Source: Acheta domesticus (taxonomy: Eukaryota; Arthropoda; Insecta; Orthoptera; Gryllidae). From it: a stretch of 64,000 nt of DNA. Of this stretch, positions 47,665-58,700 are shown piece by piece. The notes under the pieces are model-generated. The model was not told where the DNA came from, ran no database searches, and saw nothing but the letters and a program-made list of their open reading frames with translations. The translations under genes and the position numbers were made by a program. Position 1 is the stretch's first letter; each line of letters starts with the position of its first letter. The DNA lies in assembly GCA_031308135.1 (NCBI GenBank), contig JAHLJT010000631.1, forward strand, positions 192,387,549 to 192,451,548. The letters run 5' to 3'.

Positions 47665-47799
47665 CTTCTTCCACCATAAGCGGGCGAAAATACGCGACTC
47701 AATATAAGAGTAAGAAAAGCGTACACAAATGTAACATCTTTTAGACTATATATATCGTATATTGAGTCGCGTGTTTTCGCCCGCTCATGGTGGAAGAAG
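47665..47799. repeat. Near-perfect 42-bp inverted repeat (hairpin)
   Basis: Arm 1 (47665-47706) begins CTTCTTCCACCATAAGCGGG and ends CGCGACTCAATATA. Arm 2 (47758-47799) is its reverse complement with 2 mismatches in 42 positions. The loop is 51 bp and AT-rich, and arm 2 is followed by a TA run. The high identity suggests a recent origin or conservation. It may be a palindromic transposon end, a template-switch product or a structured RNA precursor; no flanking duplication was found. Confidence 0.9.
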
Positions 47800-48339
47800 A
47801 TATATATATAGACTCTACATCTATCATATTATCAATCGTCATATTACTGTTAATGTAGAGAAAAATGACCAACGAAATATGAGACAGGATGAAATGAACA
47901 AATTGTATCTGTAAGAAATGAAAAGTCCTTTTGTTTCTGTATCACGTCATGAATATAGTTTTGTCACCTTTGAAATTTATTTCAAACAGTTTAAGTATAC
48001 AATATGATATGGAAAACAGTAACAATAACAAAATAATGTAATCTAGGTGCTGTGTATTATCATTATGTTCCAAATATGAATTTATCACATAAAAGTGCAC
48101 AATCCATAACTTCAAAACGCAAAATCTTACGGAAAAATTATTTCAAACAGGTCGCGGTATATGTTTTAATATTCCACAAGTGTAAATTATCTCTTAGAAC
48201 TTTTGTAAGGAACATTGCAGAACACGATGATGAATAAGATCGCTCCACTGGTTGAAAGCAACGGGGGAACGGCACTCTTACGGCTGTCATCGTTGCAGCG
48301 ACAGGTCGAAGTACATCACAGAGAACCGGGGAGAACGGT

Positions 48340-48600
48340 CGTTAGAAAGGCGGCACCACGGAACCCGAGCTCACGGCAGCACACATGGAAGGCAAAGGGC
48401 TACCACAAGCGAAATAGATGTGGGCGCGGGCGTGGGACGAGAGGAGGGAGGGAGTGGGGGGCGGGCGGGGCGGGGCGGGGCGGGGCGGCAGAAATGAAAG
48501 GCAGGCCAAAGCGGCGCCTCCCCACAGAAGAGCGACAGGGTGGGGCATCTGCTGCGAACTACACGCTGCCACGTTAAAGACGACACCCCGGACGCCAGTT
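48340..48600. other. CpG-rich islet with a GGGGC run
   Basis: Contains four to five tandem GGGGC pentamers (GCGGGGCGGGGCGGGGCGGG near 48465), potential G-quadruplex sequence. Overlapping frames of 76-120 codons have no recognised domain. Confidence 0.6.
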
Positions 48601-49599
48601 TCACAGCAGAAGAGGAAGTTTTCGGGCCCCGAACGGCTTGATGGCCTCGATGAGACGTTATCTTTCTCGTCTGTTGATTACGGTTTGCGTACCTTAAATT
48701 AGGTAGTTTGTGATCTTGGATATTTAATCTTTACGAAAAAATCATTATCGTGAAATATCTTGAACAATAGCTATATCTACATTAAAGTATCTAACTTGAA
48801 AGGATGGAAGATGAAAACGAATCTTATCCTAAGAAGAATGTCTATTAATTAAGACGTACATGCAAATACAAAAATAATTCCAAAAGATATAAACAAAAAA
48901 AACATTTGAGAGTCTGCACTGATTGATAATGCGGGCAAAATAGCTGCGTGCATAATTTTGCCTTTTTCCTAAAAAAATACAATCCGCTTACTTATATTAA
49001 AAAGGTTGAAATATCAGGAGGGTGTGGTAAAATCTCGTTTCTGGGCAGATACATCGCTAATTTCATCTTCCCCGGGTACACTCGGCTCAAAGTTACAGTA
49101 TTGAGCGCCGCCTACGCCTTCGCCGTGTGGAGGCAGAATGCCACGTCACGGTCAGGGGGCATCTGGGGTGGGCGGCGAGGGCCAGGAACGCAGGTGCGCG
49201 AGGGCGCCATTTTCAGGAGGCAAGAGACAGTGGTGCAGTGTTGCAGGGTACGCGGAAGGGCCGGAATGAAAGACAGGCTGAGTCAACGGAGAGCCGACAA
49301 GAGGAGTCGAGGAAGTGCTGAATTACTGCGAAGCATGATGTAAGTACGTGGTTGTGGGGATATTTGAGCGGTGGGTTGCGGAGACTTGTTGAGTTACGTG
49401 GAGGATATAGAAGCATGGCTGAAGGATATAGAAATATAGGCTTTGTGAGGCGCAGGGCACAGTGACTCGGGGGTGATGGGTGCGGTAGGCGAGGACGCAA
49501 TGATGGTATTGCGGGGGTGCCGTGGTTGATTGACGTTTCCAAGAATACCATCTGCTGTGGTCATTAGTCACGTAAATATTGTGAATGTGCTCCTTCCCC

Positions 49600-49802
49600 A
49601 TTTGATGGCGAGATCCCGCGCCGACCTACGTGTCGTTTCGCGGAAGATTTCCCCGCCCAGGAATACTCGCAGCTGGGCAGCACCCCAGCCTGGAGAAGAT
49701 CGAAGCTCCGGACTGGTATCCCATACAGGTGTGATGGTGAAGTGCAAATGAGTGCGCGTGTGTGTGTGTGTGTGTGTGTTTGTGTGTGTTTGTGTGTGTG
49801 TT

Positions 49803-49843
<41 letters not shown>

Positions 49844-50104
49844 AAGGAGTGAGGATAGGACAAGGAAGAGGAAGGAAAGCGCGCGCGTTCCGTGGCCCGT
49901 TTGCTTGGGTATTGCTGCGACATTCGCCTGGTGTTGCATGGAGAAACCACGGAAAACCTCCAATCAGAGCAGACGTTAGAATTCACTTACAACAGTGGAT
50001 GAACTGGACCCAGGAACGTAGCTGGTGTCGAAAATCCACCCCCATCGGGACTCGAACCTTCGGACCACCCGGTCAGAGCCACTGCAGTGTCAGCGGCAGT
50101 GCAG
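49600..50104 (-). mobile_element. Long tRNA-derived SINE, family B, copy 2
   Basis: On the minus strand the head retains the B box GGTTCGAGTCCC (near 50050) followed by GATTTTCGACACCAGCTACG. On the plus strand the body has GAGGATAGGACAAGGAAGAG, as in copy 1, and the distal part (49600-49740) matches copy 1 at CGAGATCCCGCGCCGACCTA and GATTTCCCCGCCCAGG. A (GT)n tract of about 87 bp at 49757-49843 sits inside. The A-box end is truncated where the 8/16-bp minisatellite begins at about 50105. Confidence 0.75.
49757..49843 (+). repeat. (GT)n microsatellite with TTTG interruptions
   Basis: About 87 bp of GT repeats broken by several TTTGTG steps, inside SINE family B copy 2. Copy 4 (58.5 kb) has a short GTGTGTGTTTGTGTAAGG at the corresponding place, so the run grew from a sequence native to the SINE. 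Confidence 0.95.
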
Positions 50105-50123
50105 GATGTCGTGGTCCGGGGGC

Positions 50124-50760
50124 GCAACGGGGCAGGGGTGCAACGGGGCAGGGGTGCAACGGGGCAGGGGTGCAACGGGGCAGGGGTGCAACGGGGCAGG
50201 GGTGCAACGGTGAGAGCGCGCAAAGAACTGAGGGTGCAACGATGCGGGGCGGAATAGTGGTAAATGCAATGGTGCATAGGTGCCATGGTGCGGGGGCGCA
50301 AAGGCCCGGGGGTGCATCGGTGCGACGGTGCAATGGTGCGGGGGCGCAACAGTGCAATGGCACACAAGTGCGGGAACGCAATGGTGAGGTGTCGCAACGG
50401 TGCGGTGACATGTGCGGGACTACAATGGGACGAAGAGCGCAACGATGGCGCAGTGGTGCGGTGGCACATTGGTACGGAAGTGAAACAGTGTGGAGGTACG
50501 ATGGCGCAATGGTGCAGAGGCGCAATGGGGCGGAGGCACAATGGTACGAGGGCGCAGTGGTACGAGGGCACAGTGGTACGAGGGCACAGTGGTACGAGGG
50601 CACAGTGGTACGCGGGCACAGTGGTACGCGGGCACAGTGGTACGAGGGCACAGTGGTACGAGGGCACAGTGGTACGGGAGCGCAAAGACTCAATGGTGTG
50701 GAGGCACAGTGGTGCGGTGACGCAATGGTGCAGTGGCGCGGGGGCGCAGTGGCGCAGGGG
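50124..50760 (+). repeat. Minisatellite with an 8-bp basal unit and 16-bp dimeric arrays
   Basis: Left: six exact 16-bp units GGGGTGCAACGGGGCA (50124-50210). Middle (about 50290-50420): degenerate 8-bp steps such as GGTGCGAC, GGTGCAAT, GGTGCGGG, GGCGCAAC, AGTGCAAT. Right: about nine 16-bp units GGTACGAGGGCACAGT with A/C variants (50539-50680), then degenerate GGTGCAGT steps. Since 8 and 16 are not multiples of 3, all frames read equivalent peptides. This produces frames of 344 codons on plus and 232 on minus, which are not genes. It abuts the truncated head of SINE family B copy 2. Confidence 0.93.
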
Positions 50761-50885
50761 CGCGGGGGGGGTGTCTACTCACTGCGGCGCTGCGGCGGCG
50801 CGGGGGGCGCGGTCCGCGGGGGCGCGCGGCTAAGACGGCCGACGCTCAAGCAGCTGCGCGCACGAGCGCGCGGGTTTAAGTGACG
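50760..50885. other. CpG-rich end of the minisatellite block
   Basis: GGCGGCGCGGGGGGCGCGG-type sequence directly following the minisatellite. Beyond it (50.9-52.7 kb) the DNA is AT-rich with no supportable gene, apart from a C11 homopolymer near 51506. Confidence 0.5.
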
Positions 50886-52769
50886 TAACGGGACGCAGCA
50901 TCTGCAACACACAAACACACTTCTCACTCAAGAGAACCCACCAGAACAAATTCCACTCAAAGTGATGGATTCCGCCAAAGCCCCTCCTCAGATCTGTTTG
51001 TTTAAAATGTGTCTCATAATGCGCTTGAGTTAAGCAGATTCTGAAAGTGCCTGCGAAATAAGACATTTATTTTCCGTAACAGATACAGCATCACAGAACT
51101 TACATGAGTGGATATTCTGAAAGTATAAAGAACTATTTTCGAGAAACAGGATACGGTTTATTTTTACAAATTTCCTTTCTAAACTGTTACATATGAAATA
51201 TTGTTCTTGCTGTAGGTGCCCGTTTTACAGTTTGCCCAACAAAGTTTGAAAAAGTAGATTTATTAAATCTAAGTATGGTGCGTTTTAAATCTAAATGATG
51301 GTCTCAATATGGTTGCCTTTATAAATATTTTCAAGGTAAGTTTTAACATGTTTTTTTAATGATCGACACGTATTTTCATGTTTACACGAGCAAGCAGTTA
51401 TAGAATACTCTATTTATACAGAAAGTAATATACACAAAATCGTTAACCCATTCACGTTTTCTTCAAAATAATATGTTGGAAAAGTCCTCAAGCAAGGCGA
51501 CATTCCCCCCCCCCCATTTCTGTTCCGCCCAGTAAACTACAGGCCATCAATTTTTACAATCTTCTTCGCTGTGGAGCACAGGTGCACTGTTCCTCTTTCC
51601 TCCATATCTAAGCGCCCACACGTGCAATAGAATCCATTTTTTATGCTGCTCCTTTCCCATCCATTCACACAGCGCGACGCGAAACGGACACAATAAATAC
51701 GGCTCCACTACAGCAAATACAATCGACCATCAGTCGCAGAGCTCACGAGAGTATCAAATTGCGAAATTGTGATTCAGTGCGTGAAACGATAGCATTTGTA
51801 CTTTCTCGAATGCCCGAGAAACAAAATTGTTTTTGCTCTATTACCTTCAGTCACTAGGTTGCCAGTTTTGCTGATGTACTGAACAATAAAACAGAGGCAC
51901 AGAGAATGCAATGGCATGCACATGTTTAACAGAATGGAAGTAGTATTTCCCACAAACCACCTCTACCATTCTCCGTCAGCTTTTACATGCTTCTAGTGCA
52001 GTGACTCATTCTACGCCCCGCCGCCTTGAGGTAATAATTTTTGCCGTGACTACAACAGGAGGTTATTTCCTTGAGCCATTTCGCTGTTTCTTTTCTCGGA
52101 GAGATGTTCCTCAACACACTGGTCAAACTGGTTTCGTATCTTGGGGAATCCTTTGGGAATTACGGCTCTGAAATAGATTCACCCACGTAATGCGGGGCAC
52201 GAGGGAGAGGAGGGAAAAAAGAAATGCCAAATACGATGTACTTCAACGATAAATTCAAAATGAATTTTGAGATTTTGGAGTACATTCTGAATGCGCCTAT
52301 AGCAAGTAACTAAATTAAATAACCAATTTGAAGAAAATAGATGTACAATGGTGTTCAAACCTAAGAAAAGGGTATTGTTTTATTACAAAAAGAGCATCAT
52401 ATGTGATTACCAGGTATTAATGTTTCCCTTTCGCTCTGATTCAAGCATTAAATGGCATAAAAACTTCTGCAAAAGACCTTTTGCAGCCAGTGGGCTCTTA
52501 GTCAAAGAGATTACCAGCAATGGTCAATACACGTGTGTAGTTGAGGTGGGAATAGCACCGAGTTTGAACGCGTTGTGTCATGCTGCTTATGTAAGAGCGG
52601 CCGCGGCCAGCGCAGCGCGGCTCTGGCAAGGCGACGGCCGATCGCTCAGCGGCCACACGTGGCGGCTCGTTGCAAGCAAATGAATACAATGATGCGTTGA
52701 TTAGTTGATTGATATTTTGCCCGGGCGCACCAATTCCTTTTGGGTTTGACTTGTTTTTGGGCGAAAGGT

Positions 52770-53207
52770 AGCTGTCTTCCTTACCCGCTAGAGCGTGAGA
52801 TCCAGAGGCGACCTTCACGTTCGAGGGATTTTCCTTACCCAGGTACGTCAGCCAGCAGGGCGCCGCTCCGGCCAAGCTCTGGTCTTCCGGCATGTATGGT
52901 AGTGTAAAAAATGTGAGTGGAGAGGGATGGACAAGTAAGAGGAAGGAAATGTCACGCGCAGTATTCGACCCGTTTGTTATGGTACTACTGTGGCATTCGC
53001 CTGGCGTTCATCGGAGAAGCCACGGAACAATTACCGATCAGAGCAGCTGGCCATTAGAATTCACCTGCAGAAAACGGCTGATATCGACATAGCTCTTTAA
53101 CTGGTGTCGAAAATCCTGCAATCGACGGGACTAGATCCCTGGTATCTCCAGGTCAGAGGCGCTGTAGTGACATCAGTCGACGACCTGAGCCACCTCAGCA
53201 GGTTTAA
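52770..53207 (-). mobile_element. Long tRNA-derived SINE, family B, copy 3
   Basis: The minus-strand head starts near 53207 with CTGCTGAGGTGGCTCAGG (A box region) and has a decayed B box GGGATCTAGTCCC, followed by GATTTTCGACACCAG. The body corresponds to copies 1 and 2 (plus-strand GTAAGAGGAAGGAAATGTCA; distal GTGAGATCCAGAGGCGACCT, GATTTTCCTTACCCAGG). This copy has the most complete A-box end and is about 440 bp. Confidence 0.75.
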
Positions 53208-56200
53208 TTGTAGGAACTGCTGTGGTGCTTATCTACTTCTCCTCAACAGAAAGCGCAGACGTGGACTATTGTTTCTTTAAAGAACGACAAATCTTTATTG
53301 GTCGCATTGCAGCCATCTTCAATGCTTCAATAAATATGGGAAATAGAATAGCAAATATGGGAAAGGAAATAAATAAGCAGTTAAATTAATTAACAATTGA
53401 AGGTAAAAGGTAGCGACAATGTAGCCGAAAAATATTATGTACTTCAAGGAAATTTCAAGAGACTTTGCGTAGACAAGTAATGCTATTCAATAAAACTGTG
53501 ATTGATTCGATGATTATATGCGCGGAGATTATTTTTGAAAAGTGTGCTATGCACGTTTAACTGAGAAGGAAGACATAGTGCTCTTCGTTTTTCACGTTAC
53601 GATGTCTGAATATTCCTGTAAATGACTTCTGAGAATTGAAAGTAATGAATAGAACTTTTAGGGAGTAAATTTTTTATCCAGAAAAATGATACCATACTAT
53701 TCACAAATGGCAGTTGATAAGTACGATTGTATAATCGTACGTGGCGATTAATTTGGCTTGAACGAACACCGAGGTTCCAAACTTTTAACCACGAAACAGT
53801 ATCAAAAATCTTCATTAGGAATACAACGATCAAATCCTAATAAGTACCTGTCATCGTGACCCAAACATTAACCTCGAAGTAGACTGTCATAAACGATAAT
53901 TGTCCCTCCAACTTATCATTGCCAGTAAGTGTAAAAGTGTCTTCAGCTCAAGTGCAGGGTGATAATTCCACGCATCCACAGTGTCACTTCGCGAACGCGA
54001 AATGTCTCGCATTGCTGGAGAAAACTGCCACCTGGGCCACGTGGCAGGCTGTGAAGTGCGAAGCGAGGCGGGGTGGGGCCGATAATTGGATAGGCAGCCC
54101 GCATTATAGACGCGACAGCTACGAGAAGGCTCCAATGAAATCAGGGTCACCCAACATGCGCCAACGTCCCCTCATGACGCAATACTATAATACCAAAGCA
54201 TTGCTGAGGGATCTGCGAATGAGAGTATTCATTTAATCCTAGCGTGAAAACGAATTGGAAGATTTTGATAAATCAAGCAGTCTATGCCTTTCGTGTTTCA
54301 GTTTAGAAGGTTCTGCATATTGCGGGCAGATTTCTCAGTTGAGTTTTATCTCTGTTCTTAAATATACAAGTCATGATTGAAGAGTATCAGTATGTGTAAA
54401 GAAACTCAAAACTTGACTTATACATGCCACGCTAATATAATGTAATTGAATAAAATATTTGCAGATTAAAATGAAATTCACATCCCATTAATACGAAAAA
54501 AGAACTAAAACTTTAGATAGATCAGAAAGACATACCTGAAACATCCTTTTTGCAAAAACATTCGCTTAACCGGATTACCAACGTTTTTTTGTTTTTTGTT
54601 GTTGTTTTTTGGTGAAAGATAAAATAATTCTTTTAATCTTTTATCATTGCCTAATTAAAGCTGACATAAACCTGCTTTGATTTATAGTGACGTCATAGCT
54701 TTTTATTTCAATTCGATTGTGATTTCATTATGATTCAATTTTTTGTTTAAATGATTCACAAGAGTTAAAGTTTTATATACTGTATGAGGCAGCACATTCT
54801 ATTTTCGAGTTCATTCTCGACTGTATTACAAAGCCTGGACATGAGTGCCAGAGATCGGCACTTGAGCAAAGGCTTGCCTCCGTGAATGCACATCAATTAA
54901 TATGGAATGCTTTGTACACGCATTCCGCGCGTGCTCTTCGTTGCTGAATTGAAATCGAGTTGTACGAGAACAGCGCCAATGCTGAGATTCTCCGTATCTA
55001 ACAAAACCAGCGACACACCTGAGCTATTGACTAGGAGGAGGAGGAGGACTTCAAAGACTGCAATTCTGACTCTCCCAGTATCTCGAAAGCACCTCACATT
55101 CCACATACAAAATCCGTGTGGCGGTGTAATTCGTCAATTTCGAAAAGTGCTGAGAATTTTGATATTATATTTGCCTGTGTTACAACCCCCTTCCCATAGG
55201 AACCACATCACACACGTACATATAAAAACATGATGCGATCCGTTTTTACATCAAAATATTACCCTGCACTAAAATATACGAGTACCTACACGTTTCCCAT
55301 TTCTTATATCTTTCTTTAAAATTTATTATCATTTTAAATTAGATACTACGCAAATCAAATTTACTTAATATCGTGAACGATGAAGCAACCCTCAAATTGT
55401 CTAATAGCAACGCATGTGCAAAGATAAATCTACAAACTCGTGCTCGAATTGCAGTAGAAATGAAAGGCAAACGATGCATATCTGCACTCTGTTTGCTTCT
55501 CATAATTCAATTTCATGTCGGCAATCTGCATACTCCACTATGATTCCCTGACGAAAGCGGCCATTTAATGTAATTACGTGAATGCCACCGAACCCTGACA
55601 TTTTCGTAACGAGTTCACTTCTCCGTCGGCCGCAAATATTTACTTTAACAATGCAATAAAGTAAATGCGTCAGTAATAATAAAGAGCAATAGATTGCCCA
55701 TGGGAAGCCAACCTGATGTGAAAACAAACACATCCGGCCATGACGCGACAGCTGGCCGTCGCGAGTGGCTGGTGGCACAGGGACCGTCTACGCGCGAATA
55801 AAGATCACAGAGCACGCGCGCTGGGGACATACAGTGGGCCGAAGTGAGCCTACAGCGGGCCACACACCAGCGAGCATGGCTGGGTAATCTGTCTCCGCCG
55901 CTACCTGTAGGAATAATAAATCAGGTACCGGCGGAGATAGATTAACATTAGCATTAGCAAGTTCATTTGCAATAATTCACGAATGACCACTCTAAAATTT
56001 AGAACATTCCACATTACAATTCAACGACTATCAAACAAGCACTTCAACCGAATTTGTGAAAGCTAGTTTTCAATGAAAAGACCTCCTAATAAAAGAATAC
56101 AAAATTAATTCTACACCATAATAGCATTGCCCTTTCTCTGATTAAAGAGAATCGAGAACGAGACCATTTGTAAATCTTAACGTCGGGGGCAAGAAACACT

Positions 56201-56659
56201 CAGTGGCCTCAAGGACCATGGAAATGAATGGAAGCGAGCGGATGGATGAAGTGCCGAAACATATCCCAGATCAAGGCACGTAAAAACGATTAATGATCGA
56301 TTTGCTAGTGAGATGGCGTTGGCTCTGAGAAAATAATCCACGATGTCCACTTGTATTACTATCCGTAGACCGTACAATAATGGGTTGATAAACCGATAAG
56401 ACCAAACCTCTATTATCCAATTACCTACGAAAATTTATTTCGTAGGCAAAGAAATACAGTTTCGAATTTTATTTATATTTGTTAATTTATTTGAACTATA
56501 TGTTGACTCTGGCCATTTTCTAAAGACAATTACATATTTCTTCTTTTTCTTCAGCACAATTAAATTAATTTTTTTAATGCGTTTAGAAAATGGCCAGAGG
56601 ACACACAGTTCAAAGAAATACGCCCTCTCTTTAGCGATATTCAGCTACACGAGCTTACG

Positions 56660-56990
56660 CTGTTCCCGCGGGAGCGTTTCGTTCGCGTTTTCAGACCAGT
56701 GCGCGGCATCTGCCCAGCAGCTGCCGGCGGCGCCGCCTTGGACACGGGCGGCGCTGATCCCACCCAAGGCGCACCTCAGCGCCGCGGTCGCGCGCGACAG
56801 TCGCCAGAGGGCTCTGACCTGCCGCGGGCGCCACCGCCCACGCCGCCCACGGCCGCAAACACTCGCTCAACCAGCGGCGAGGATTCGCCCGCCCGTCCGC
56901 CCGCCCGCCCGCGCCCTTCAGACTTCGCGTCACCCACCCCCGCTTCCGACGCGCGCGCGCCTCGCTGTTAAATTATAGCGCGATGAATCC
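56660..56990. other. CpG-rich islet
   Basis: A GC-rich patch with CGCCCGCCCGCCCGCGCCC near 56905. Frames of 80-133 codons on both strands have no recognised protein. It is surrounded by AT-rich sequence without other features. Confidence 0.5.
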
Positions 56991-57099
56991 GTCGCTCCCA
57001 CGTAATGGGTTGAATAGTCCATTTGGAAACATCCACTTTCTTGGTTTATGCCACTCGTTTGGTGGCGTGAATTTGTACCCTTAACTCTTCCTGTGTGAG

Positions 57100-57700
57100 C
57101 CTACTCTAGCTTCTTTTTCCGTCATTTCCATCGTTACGTTCAAAAATACTTCTTTTAGTGTGTGTGTAAATATTTTCATCTCTCCCCTAGTTTTACAGTA
57201 CTTTCTCCCGAGTTTTCGGCCATCTCACTGCTCCAGAAACAAAGTTACTTTTTCGCTTCCAAGTCATCAACTATTTCGTCGCCACTACGCACTACCCATT
57301 TCTTTCACCCCATTTCTCTTGCTTCTACCATCACCTATTCCTGTTCTGCAAACGAGTATTTCACGGCGGCCAAGAGGTCGTTGCATCTCTTCACCCCACT
57401 CTCAAAGTGCGTGTTCGCCTGCTTCAACCGCGCTGCTGTCCGTGTTGTTTTCTTCCTCCACTTCCTGCCGCCCGCCCCCACACCTGTCGCCCCTGGCGGC
57501 GGCCGCCGCCACCGCCGCCCTTCCCCTCCTCCCCCTCCCCCGCACTCGCCCACGCCACCATCACGGCGTCCGCCAGAGGCCGTAACAACTTTATGCCAAA
57601 AATATTTCCAGCGTAAAACTGGCTAAATTTATTCCGCACGTACTCTCCCGTCCGCTACAACACAGCACAGCGGCCCAGCTTATTTTTTTTCTTTCTGAGA
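57100..57700. other. Pyrimidine-biased tract
   Basis: The plus strand is rich in C and T for about 600 bp (for example CCTCCCCCTCCCCCGCACTC near 57528), opposite in sign to the purine-biased tract at 20.4-21.8 kb. Overlapping frames of 140-154 codons come from stop-codon depletion. No domain is recognisable. Confidence 0.5.
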
Positions 57701-58483
57701 GTTTTTTGGTCACCGGCACCCACTCCACCCTCTTTGTAGCTTGAAATTCCACGGGCGAAGACACATTCCTCGTCAAGGGTTGTGACTTTAAGAGTGCATA
57801 TCCTGCTCTACTCTACGATGTGAACAAAATTCCCAACATGACTTTATTCAATGATCAAATTAATACCATCATAACCAACATTGATACGATCATAGAAGTA
57901 TTTCATGAAAAACCTACGAAAATCAGTCAATATTGTAACGCATGCGTTAGCAAAGCTAGAACATTTCGAAAAGTGTCACAAATTGTAATAATATTTGTAT
58001 AAAATTGACGAGAATCAAGTTGCTCAAATATTTGGAGTATGAACGTTCAAAGGAAACTTTTTAGGGAGGTCTCTACAGCTTGGGACATACGTAGTAGCGT
58101 AGCAATTAATGAATTAGACTCAGTTCGAGAAGAAACCAAGTTCATGACTCGTTCTGCTCTTGACACAACACTGCAACGATGTCAACTACTTATGTCGTGT
58201 CACATCTCGTTGCCAATGGCCGCAGAGTCACTGTCAATTTGAACGGATCTTGAGGATGATGAGCGCGCAGCTGCTGCCTGTGTTCGCTGCTCCAGCCAGT
58301 TCCAGCCGCTTCTCTGGTCCATTGTTTGTGCAACGAGAGCTAGCTTCTTAACGATGAGAACGCACGACGGCCGAAAGGCAAGCTCTCTGGACCATTCTAG
58401 CGGCCGGCTGTTCAGATCGATAGCTTAATTTGCACCAGACCAATGCCGGTACTCTAACGAACAAGCGACGATCGCAATGATTA

Positions 58484-58700
58484 TGCGCGTGATCTTTCCT
58501 TCCTCATCCGTGTTCCCTCCTCTCCCCTTACACAAACACACACATTCACTCGTGCACGTACTATACTGCCACACATGTCGGAAGCTACTAGAGCATATCC
58601 GGTCGGCGCGGAGTCCCACTGGGTAAGATACCTGAAAGGGGAAACCCCGCAAGCTGACGTTAGTTCGACGCTGGTTCTGTAAAATTCAGCGGGGGACGTG
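58484..58700 (+). mobile_element. SINE family B, copy 4 (3' part only, opposite orientation)
   Basis: Its reverse complement contains GGAGGGAACACGGATGAGGA, GAAAGATCACGCGC and a short GTGTGTGTTTGTGTAAGG, matching the distal body of copy 2. It also contains GACTCCGCGCCGACCGGATA, equivalent to the GATCCCGCGCCGACC block. The tRNA-like head is missing, so this is a truncated insertion in the plus orientation. Confidence 0.6.

Noticed and set aside
49849..50883. 344-codon plus-strand and 232-codon minus-strand frames with repeated 16-residue peptides
   Set aside because: They span part of a SINE and the 8/16-bp minisatellite. Stop-free reading in several phases follows from the repeat period being coprime with 3.
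52348..52683. 111-codon plus-strand frame
   Set aside because: Mixed composition with a GC-rich tail, no recognisable domain, and no splice or promoter context.
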